From NCBI GenBank assembly GCA_024644775.1, contig JAHEHB010000104.1, positions 8,903-14,206 of the forward strand: a stretch of DNA of 5,304 nt, written 5' to 3'. The DNA is from Deltaproteobacteria bacterium. Lineage in GTDB: Bacteria > Desulfobacterota > Desulfobacteria > Desulfobacterales > SURF-15. The first letter of the stretch is position 1, and each line of letters starts with the position of its first letter. The position numbers and the translations under genes are program-made. The notes beneath the pieces were generated by a model. The model did no database searches, was not told the DNA's origin, and was given only the letters and a program-made list of their open reading frames with translations. Below are positions 1-3,920 of this stretch, one piece after another.

Positions 1-717
1 GGGAGACATGGTCGGATTTTCTTGGGTCGCGATATCGTCACCGATCTGGAAAACATCCAGATACTCTCCCACTTCGTTAAGATACAATTCAGCGTTCTGT
101 TTCCGCACATTGAGGATTTTTGACAAAAGGGCATGGGCAAACTCTTTGTTTACCATAAAATCAATGAGAAGCTCCGTATAGCTCCGCATATACCATGCCT
201 GTTCAAAAAGACTGCCTCCCCCCATGTATCCAACGATGGCATAGTCGGTCTCTTCGCGGAGTCGCTTTGCACGTTCTCGAAGTCCATCCAATACAATGAA
301 TTCCTTTGGATCCGGCCAAGGGTAGGACGCGACTTCTTCGACACTTTTTGCATCCTTGAGGGGATGGGATTCCATTTCGTAGTAATGCATGACATAGCGC
401 CGCTTAACCCCCCATTCATCGGTGAAGTCATCTTCCGTACCCTGTGCTTCCGGTTGAGGCGATGTCTGTTTCGGTCGAATTTCCGGGAAAACATAGCGGG
501 TATCGATGGAAAGACGCTCAAGAATCGGTTCTGCGGTTTTTGCGATTTGCCAGGTTTTTGAGAGTACGGTCGTCGGTTGATCTGTCATTCCCAAAAAGCG
601 CTTTAGATTGTCATGGGTACCGATCATCAATGAGGTATTGATACCACCAAGATCCAAAGGGATTCGATCCGGTTCTTCGTGGTTTAGGGCGGCAAGAAGT
701 CTTTCACGCGGTTTCAT
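1..717 (-). CDS. URO-D superfamily protein (uroporphyrinogen decarboxylase / cobalamin methyltransferase-like), C-terminus cut off
   Basis: The frame is open for 239 codons from ATG at 717-715 to the window edge, so the C-terminal third is missing (the family is usually about 340-380 residues). The start is supported by AAAGGA at 731-726, 8 bases upstream. The protein opens with MKPRERLLAALNHEEPDRI and DLGG, the typical N-terminus of the URO-D superfamily. It continues with DEWGVK (100-105), a HPLKDA / YPWPDP stretch (118-138), a Gly-rich GYMGGGSLFEQAW segment (163-175) and GDDIATQENPTMSP (226-239), the counterpart of the family DDxxTQxxPxxSP motif. Members either decarboxylate uroporphyrinogen or, as MtaA/MtbA-like enzymes, move methyl groups between corrinoid proteins and thiols. 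The divergent DLGG/DEWG subtype, common in strict anaerobes, fits the methyltransferase-like group better than haem biosynthesis, but this is inference. The zinc-binding His/Cys residues that would decide lie outside the window. Family assignment is confident; substrate is unknown. Confidence 0.88.
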   Translation of the reverse strand, partial: MKPRERLLAALNHEEPDRIPLDLGGINTSLMIGTHDNLKRFLGMTDQPTTVLSKTWQIAKTAEPILERLSIDTRYVFPEIRPKQTSPQPEAQGTEDDFTDEWGVKRRYVMHYYEMESHPLKDAKSVEEVASYPWPDPKEFIVLDGLRERAKRLREETDYAIVGYMGGGSLFEQAWYMRSYTELLIDFMVNKEFAHALLSKILNVRKQNAELYLNEVGEYLDVFQIGDDIATQENPTMSP

Positions 718-795
718 TATGTGAATCCTTTCTCTGTTATAATAACATGTCCGATACGCTCGTCAGAATCACCGATAGATGATTCAACGATACGT

Positions 796-819
796 AAAAA
801 AATTAAAGTATGACTTTAA
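796..819 (-). terminator. AT-rich intrinsic terminator after the LOG gene
   Basis: Read on the minus strand, TTAAAGT (819-813), loop CAT and ACTTTAA (809-803) form a perfect 7-bp hairpin followed directly by seven T residues (802-796). It lies downstream of the LOG gene and the amidohydrolase-like tail and upstream of the URO-D gene, where a transcript end is expected. The stem contains only one G-C pair, so it may be leaky. Plus-strand function is less likely because the stem is then followed by AATTT only. Confidence 0.6.
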
Positions 820-842
820 AATTTAGGATCATCGCGTTGAAT

Positions 843-920
843 TTACATATCATTGTATACTATTTTACCGCCGATAACCGTCATTTTTACACAGAATTCA
901 GACTGATAATCCACTCCGCC
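843..920 (-). pseudogene. Remnant of an amidohydrolase C-terminus overlapping the LOG 3' end
   Basis: In another frame than the LOG gene, the minus strand is open from a stop at 923-921 to TAA at 845-843. The last 15 codons read VKMTVIGGKIVYNDM. This resembles the conserved C-terminal strand of many amidohydrolase-superfamily proteins (YtcJ-like amidohydrolases, deacylases), of the form V-x-M-T-(I/V)-x-G-G-K-x-V-Y followed by a few residues and a stop. Only this tail is present. The upstream part of the frame (920-890) lies within the LOG reading frame and shows no family similarity that I recognise. An internal ATG at 884-882 could start a 13-codon ORF (MTVIGGKIVYNDM), but no good ribosome binding site precedes it. 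I read it as the stump of a deleted gene fused to the LOG 3' end. Chance similarity in such a short stretch cannot be excluded. Confidence 0.45.
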
Positions 921-1477
921 TTATCGATCGTCGGTGGACGGTAGGTTTCAAAATGATTGAGTAAATGTCCAGGATCCCTCTCGACCAATACCATCGCGCG
1001 ATGCTCCGGCCGAATGAATTGCTGCTCTACGGAACCATTAAGAAAAGAAATGAGATCGTCGTAATAGTGACACACGTTTAATAGACCGCAGGGCTTCCGG
1101 TGGATGTCCAACTGGGCCCATGTGAGAACCTCAAAAAACTCTTCAACCGTACCCAATCCGCCCGGTAAACCGACAAATCCATCTGAAAGCTCTGCCATCA
1201 AAGCCTTGCGTTCATGCATGGAACCGACAATACGAAGGTCTTGAAGGCTGTTTAACGCAACCTCTTTTGCCACAAGCGCATCGGGCATAACGCCGATGAC
1301 TTCACCCTCACCAGCGAGAACGGTATTGGCAATTTTTCCCATCAGACCTACGCTAGCACCCCCATATACCAAACCGATGCCACGTTTTACCAATTCCTGG
1401 CCCAACGCTTCTGCCGCTTGAAGAAAGTCAGACTGTGCGCCAGGACTCGATCCGCAAAATACGCATATCCTTTTCAT
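887..1477 (-). CDS. LOG family protein (TIGR00730; nucleoside 5'-monophosphate phosphoribohydrolase)
   Basis: The 196-residue protein has the full length and hallmark motifs of the LOG family, formerly misnamed 'lysine decarboxylases'. It starts with a Rossmann-like strand (MKRICVFCGSS, 1-11) and then has YGGASVGLMG (38-47), the substrate-binding MHERK (87-91) and the catalytic PGGLGTVEE (105-113). Known members hydrolyse cytokinin riboside 5'-monophosphates or AMP/CMP-like nucleotides to the free base and ribose 5-phosphate. In bacteria without plant hosts the role is probably purine/pyrimidine nucleotide turnover. They act in the cytoplasm, usually as homodimers. The ATG at 1477-1475 is preceded by AAAGGA with 8 bases of spacing. 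The C-terminus (FETYRPPTIDKAEW...) is normal for the family, though the last few residues overlap an amidohydrolase-like tail in another frame. No operon partner is evident: 254 bases separate it from the upstream metzincin gene. Exact substrate is not predictable. Confidence 0.95.
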   Translation of the reverse strand: MKRICVFCGSSPGAQSDFLQAAEALGQELVKRGIGLVYGGASVGLMGKIANTVLAGEGEVIGVMPDALVAKEVALNSLQDLRIVGSMHERKALMAELSDGFVGLPGGLGTVEEFFEVLTWAQLDIHRKPCGLLNVCHYYDDLISFLNGSVEQQFIRPEHRAMVLVERDPGHLLNHFETYRPPTIDKAEWIISLNSV

Positions 1478-1682
1478 TCATCCCGTCCTTTGGTCACCGA
1501 ATGTGCATCCATCTATGTCAGTCGGTATCATATTAATTTGGGCAATAGGAACCATTTCATCAAACCCATCAAAAATCAAGTGCAGTAAGTATCGGTTCAC
1601 GGTAAGGTCAAAGTAGATTGTAGCTCAGCCACATAAAAGCAACGGGAAAGTTTAGAACGTTTGTTTGGTAAATCGTTGTGAG

Positions 1683-1735
1683 AAGGGAGGTTTTGAATGG
1701 GAGTGTGTATCGAATACGTTATTTCGATTTTTTAA
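1683..1735 (+). other. Possible 12-residue micro-ORF with a strong Shine-Dalgarno
   Basis: On the plus strand AAGGGAGG (1683-1690) sits 6 bases before ATG at 1697-1699. The frame reads MGVCIEYVISIF and stops at TAA 1733-1735. The Shine-Dalgarno is about as strong as any in the window, but the peptide matches nothing I know, and the downstream DNA belongs to the opposing metzincin gene. The ORF also contains the hairpin and T-tract described at 1709-1733. It could be a remnant of a gene start, a leader peptide or chance. Confidence 0.2.
1709..1733 (+). terminator. Weak plus-strand hairpin plus T-tract facing the metzincin gene
   Basis: ATCGAA (1709-1714) and TTCGAT (1723-1728) form a 6-bp stem with an 8-base loop, running into six T residues (1728-1733). 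It would stop plus-strand transcription just before it enters the 3' end of the convergent metzincin gene. No plus-strand gene other than the micro-ORF precedes it, and the stem is short, so support is limited. Confidence 0.3.
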
Positions 1736-2373
1736 CAAGGCGCGATCTGCAGCCCGTCTTTCAATAAGTTCGACATCTTGTTCTTAAAGGCATACATTTT
1801 ACTTAAAAAGTAAGTACATTCCTCGCAGAAATCGAGACCTCGACTGTCGATGATGGCTCGGACATATCCCATATATCCAAATTTATTAAATTCACCCTTA
1901 CTCATGGGACATAACGATCCATCATCAGCCACCTTATACGATGCATGATCGGTAAGGCCAAAATTGTGACCGACTTCGTGCAGAGAAACTTTTAATGTTC
2001 TACCGACATACAGGTCATAATCCGCTTCGGATTTGATTTCAGGCGGACTCAGTTTTTTCGTTGAAACCACTGCGACATCATTTCTGGGGTTTTTCCCCCC
2101 GAAAATAGAATTATAAAACTCATCTTCGTCTTTCGTCTTTAAATCGGCATCTGTGATGCCAAGGGTATGTCCTCCATATGCATCATGAAGTATCATCGTC
2201 AACAACTGTGCGTCAATGCTATCTACAAGGGGGCTATCAAGATGCGATAGTTTAAATTCTTCAATGATGCCGCGAAACGATTCTAAAATACGATCTCCCA
2301 CCTCTCTGAGACTACTGTAGGAGGTGTAATTGCCTATGCGTACAATATTTAATTTTGAGAGATTGTTCATCAT
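1732..2373 (-). CDS. Archaemetzincin-like zinc metalloprotease (peptidase M54 type) with an altered zinc signature
   Basis: The 213-residue protein follows the archaemetzincin layout. LGITDADL (71-78), a short loop to the FGG at 91-93, and VAVVSTKKL (100-108) match the family pattern 'LGvTDxDL...FG.A...vavvSxxRL'. Then comes the metzincin zinc helix HEVGHNFGLTDH (132-143), with catalytic Glu133 and zinc ligands His132 and His136. CPM (155-157) supplies the Met-turn, and CEEC (183-186) supplies a structural-zinc pair. Classical archaemetzincins have HExxHxxGxxHC, with His as third catalytic ligand and Cys as first structural ligand. Here these two positions are Asp142 and His143. Asp as third ligand is known in snapalysin-type metzincins, so activity is plausible. 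The spacing from His143 to Cys155 is also longer than the canonical four residues, and about 27 residues follow CEEC. No signal peptide is seen, so it is presumably cytoplasmic. Two Met codons open the gene (2373-2368); no clear Shine-Dalgarno precedes either. Substrate unknown. Confidence 0.82.
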   Translation of the reverse strand: MMNNLSKLNIVRIGNYTSYSSLREVGDRILESFRGIIEEFKLSHLDSPLVDSIDAQLLTMILHDAYGGHTLGITDADLKTKDEDEFYNSIFGGKNPRNDVAVVSTKKLSPPEIKSEADYDLYVGRTLKVSLHEVGHNFGLTDHASYKVADDGSLCPMSKGEFNKFGYMGYVRAIIDSRGLDFCEECTYFLSKMYAFKNKMSNLLKDGLQIAPC

Positions 2374-2405
2374 GTTATGTTACCGGGTCGTTACACGATA
2401 TTTGA

Positions 2406-2430
2406 TGAATTCGTAAAAAAGCCGAATTCA
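2406..2430. repeat. 8-bp inverted repeat in the metzincin leader
   Basis: TGAATTCG (2406-2413) and CGAATTCA (2423-2430) are perfect inverted copies separated by nine bases (TAAAAAAGC). The element lies 33-57 bases upstream of the metzincin ATG and starts at, or within a base or two of, the transcript start predicted from the promoter at 2439-2468. It could act as a repressor operator or form a 5'-terminal stem-loop on the mRNA. The loop reads GCTTTTTTA on the minus strand, but no T-tract follows the stem, so it is not a standard terminator. Confidence 0.5.
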
Positions 2431-2438
2431 CAAAATTA

Positions 2439-2468
2439 ATTTTATCAGAAAAGAGCGATATAAATCAA
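2439..2468 (-). promoter_or_regulatory. Candidate sigma-70 promoter with extended -10 for the metzincin gene
   Basis: On the minus strand, TTGATT (2468-2463, 4 of 6 matches to TTGACA) is followed after 18 bases by TAAAAT (2444-2439, 5 of 6 matches to TATAAT). A TG one base before the -10 (2447-2446) gives the extended form TGnTAAAAT. The start would be near 2432, giving a leader of about 60 bases. The sequence is AT-rich, so chance matches are possible. Confidence 0.45.
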
Positions 2469-2506
2469 AACACCTCGCGGTTTAAAAAATTTCTCATGCA
2501 ACTTCT

Positions 2507-2529
2507 ATGGTTTTTCATGCAAAAACCAT
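2507..2529. repeat. Perfect 9-bp hairpin
   Basis: ATGGTTTTT (2507-2515), loop CATGC (2516-2520) and AAAAACCAT (2521-2529) form a perfect 9-bp inverted repeat. TCATGCAA also occurs twice nearby (2494-2501 and 2515-2522), the second copy covering the loop. The stem has no following T-tract on either strand, so it is not a typical terminator. It lies between the uncertain ORF at 2543-2764 and the metzincin promoter and may be an operator or a processing site. Confidence 0.45.
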
Positions 2530-2542
2530 GCTATGTATTGTA

Positions 2543-2764
2543 TTATTTCGGAAAAAAAAGATAGGGCGGGTTGCCTGGGGTAACGTCACAGTAAATCGTA
2601 ACCCAGTCAGATGAGAGCAATTTGATTCTCCGGATGCAGGCTAACGTTGCAAAAGTCGAGGTCTTAGATCCATCACTGGAGGGAAATCGCAAATCCCATC
2701 CGGTTTTTGAATGAGGAATGGATTCATTAAAACGAGCATTTTTCTTTGCATTGAAATCTTTCAA
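2543..2764 (-). CDS. Uncertain small ORF, 73 residues, no recognised family
   Basis: An open frame runs from ATG at 2764-2762 to TAA at 2545-2543. The product is a soluble, basic, mixed-composition peptide with no membrane segment, signal peptide or motif that I recognise. It contains GWDLRFPSSDGSK in its middle and ends PPYLFFPK. Codon use looks ordinary, with several rare-in-noise residues (two Trp, two Cys). There is no good Shine-Dalgarno before the ATG; only GAAAG directly abuts it. It has the same direction as the metzincin gene and lies 169 bases upstream of it, but a promoter candidate lies between them. It may be a genuine orphan gene, a decayed fragment or a chance ORF. If it is not real, 2374-3015 is a 642-base non-coding stretch with only the inverted repeats and the structured element listed here. 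Confidence 0.28.
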   Translation of the reverse strand: MKDFNAKKNARFNESIPHSKTGWDLRFPSSDGSKTSTFATLACIRRIKLLSSDWVTIYCDVTPGNPPYLFFPK

Positions 2765-2813
2765 CGCTTACATTTTCTTTTATTTGTCAGGTAACATTTT
2801 TTATGATACCAAA

Positions 2814-2833
2814 GACTGAATTTAAATTCTGTC
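2814..2833. repeat. 20-bp near-perfect dyad, possible operator
   Basis: The segment GACTGAATTTAAATTCTGTC has a perfect 12-bp palindrome core, GAATTTAAATTC (2818-2829). After a T/T mismatch on each side, GAC and GTC extend the symmetry. Dyads of this size are typical of dimeric helix-turn-helix repressor sites. It sits between the two gene blocks, upstream of both the minus-strand ORF at 2764 and the plus-strand kinase-like gene at 3016. Confidence 0.35.
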
Positions 2834-2858
2834 ATTGTCAAGTTACCCCTTCACCACT

Positions 2859-2911
2859 ATCCACCCCTCGAGAGGGCGCCTGTTCGACGGACAGGGTTTG
2901 GGAGGGGGGAT
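2859..2911 (+). other. GC-rich two-stem fold with clustered G-tracts, possible structured RNA or small dispersed repeat
   Basis: The outer stem pairs ATCC and CCCCTC (2859-2862, 2864-2869, one bulged A at 2863) with GAGGGGGGAT (2902-2911), giving ten base pairs. The inner stem pairs CCTGTTC (2879-2885) with GGACAGG (2889-2895), seven pairs including one G-T, around loop GAC. The internal loop is GAGAGGGCG on one side and GTTTGG on the other. The right arm also contains G-tracts at 2894-2896, 2900-2902 and 2904-2909. Surrounding sequence is AT-rich, so the block stands out. It ends 104 bases before the kinase-like start codon and could be part of its leader. I recognise no known riboswitch. 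Confidence 0.4.
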
Positions 2912-2976
2912 GAAAAATTGGTATTCCTGCTATCGAGTCGAAGGTGTGTATGTGTGACCATAACCCTCATGGACGT

Positions 2977-2989
2977 TGGTTTTAAACCA
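2977..2989. promoter_or_regulatory. Small palindrome close upstream of the kinase-like gene
   Basis: TGGTTTTAAACCA is symmetric around one central T and lies 26 bases before the ATG at 3016, just ahead of the ribosome binding site. It may be half of an operator or chance in an AT-rich leader. Confidence 0.22.
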
Positions 2990-3015
2990 TTAAGTCATTT
3001 ATAAAGGAGATTTAC

Positions 3016-3639
3016 ATGGCGACTATTACCATATCCAGACAGTTTGGAGCCGGCGGAAGGACTTTGGGTAATCGTGTTGCTGAGCGGCTGGGATACGCAT
3101 TCGTTGATGAAGAGATAATTCAAATGGTGGCCAAGCGGGCGAAGGTGTCCACCAACTGGGTCGAATCCATAGAAAAAGAAGCCGGGGGCCGATTGCTCAA
3201 ATATATCACGAAAGTGGTTCCCAAGAGTTTTATCGATCTGATATTGAATGATCAGCGGGGCTATATTGATGAAGAAATCTATGTGGACTTGTTGCATCAG
3301 ATCATCACTCGGCTCGCAGATGAGGGTAATACCGTAATTATAGGTAGGGGAAGTCAATATATTCTGAGAGATCGAGAAAATGCCTACCATATCCTTCTGG
3401 TGGCACAGAAGGAAGACCGGATCAAATTCATGGAGGATAATTACGACCTTTCTCCCAAAGAGGCCGCCCTGGTCGTCAGTAGACAGGATAAGCGTCGGAC
3501 GAATCTATATCGAAAGTTTGGAAAAGAGGATTATGACCAACCGCATCTTTATGATTTGGTCATAAATTCCAGCAAGCAGGATCTGAAGAAGGCGGTTGAT
3601 TTGGTTTGTAAACTGGTTGCGCTGTCTAGTACAGAATAG
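3016..3639 (+). CDS. Cytidylate-kinase-like family protein (PF13189 type)
   Basis: The 207-residue protein is a P-loop NMP-kinase-fold protein. ITISRQFGAGGRTLG (4-18) is the family's N-terminal phosphate-binding loop, with Arg in place of the usual Walker A Lys, as is normal in this family. VIIGRGSQYIL (107-117) corresponds to the central strand and nucleotide-contact region. The Arg-rich SRQDKRRTNLYRKFG (155-169) resembles the LID, and YDLVINSS (179-186) matches the 'YDLviNT' strand near the C-terminus of cytidylate kinases. Residues 57-92 form the variable helical insertion. Length is normal for the group. Authentic Cmk phosphorylates CMP/dCMP, but these divergent relatives have no settled substrate, so the symbol cmk is not assigned. 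The start has a strong AAAGGAGA (3003-3010) at good spacing. It precedes the membrane genes in the same direction with a 68-base gap and no terminator, so co-transcription is likely, though a functional link is unproven. Confidence 0.88.
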   Translation: MATITISRQFGAGGRTLGNRVAERLGYAFVDEEIIQMVAKRAKVSTNWVESIEKEAGGRLLKYITKVVPKSFIDLILNDQRGYIDEEIYVDLLHQIITRLADEGNTVIIGRGSQYILRDRENAYHILLVAQKEDRIKFMEDNYDLSPKEAALVVSRQDKRRTNLYRKFGKEDYDQPHLYDLVINSSKQDLKKAVDLVCKLVALSSTE

Positions 3640-3707
3640 ACGACGCTTTGTATAAAGATGTTTAGGATAGCATGGATCATCGCTTAGTATTATAGGGAGC
3701 ACAAGCA

Positions 3708-3920
3708 ATGGTAAGCAGGCTTCGCAAAATTCTGTATCTTTGCATTTTCATGGCCTGTATACTGGGGTTTTTATTTCCAAACAAGCACCCACACTTTTGG
3801 TGGCAAAAAATCCCCATATATGATGCAATCTTTGGCTTTCTGGGCTGTATTCTTATTGTTGCAGTTGCAAAATGGGCGGGGCATCGATGGCTCATGAGAG
3901 ATGAGGCGTATTATGATTAA
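3708..3920 (+). CDS. Small two-helix membrane protein coupled to antiporter subunit D
   Basis: The 70-residue protein begins with a basic MVSRLRK. A first membrane helix spans about 8-24, followed by a Pro/His/Trp-rich loop (NKHPHFWWQKIPIYDAIFG) and a second helix at about 40-56. The tail is charged and ends RDEAYYD. The 'FWWQKIP..DA.FG' loop is, from memory, typical of small conserved proteins found next to Mrp/NuoN-type subunits in sulfate-reducing bacteria; no function is established. AGGGAG (3694-3699) precedes the ATG with 8 bases of spacing. The stop TAA (3918-3920) lies inside the ATGATTAA overlap with the next gene, indicating translational coupling and a probable role as an accessory subunit or assembly factor of that transporter. 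The loop and the length argue against it being MrpC, MrpE, MrpF or MrpG. Confidence 0.82.
   Translation: MVSRLRKILYLCIFMACILGFLFPNKHPHFWWQKIPIYDAIFGFLGCILIVAVAKWAGHRWLMRDEAYYD

Noticed and set aside
133..641. Plus-strand open frames and a second minus-strand frame in the left part of the window
   Set aside because: They are shadows of the URO-D gene, whose minus-strand frame is open to the window edge and carries clear family motifs.
739..766. Promoter-like pair CTGACG / TATTAT on the minus strand upstream of the URO-D gene
   Set aside because: The predicted start would fall almost on the ribosome binding site at 731-726, leaving essentially no leader, so it is too weak to list.
1610..1650. 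tRNA-like TGTAGCTCAG string
   Set aside because: There is no acceptor stem, anticodon arm or T-arm GGTTCGA in the right order nearby.
2803..2841. TTGACA on the minus strand (2841-2836) as a -35 with TATCAT (2808-2803) as -10
   Set aside because: The spacing of 27 bases is far outside the 16-18 range for a sigma-70 promoter.
2995..3390. 131-codon minus-strand open frame opposite the kinase-like gene
   Set aside because: It is antisense to a gene with clear family motifs and a strong ribosome binding site, and shows no motif of its own.
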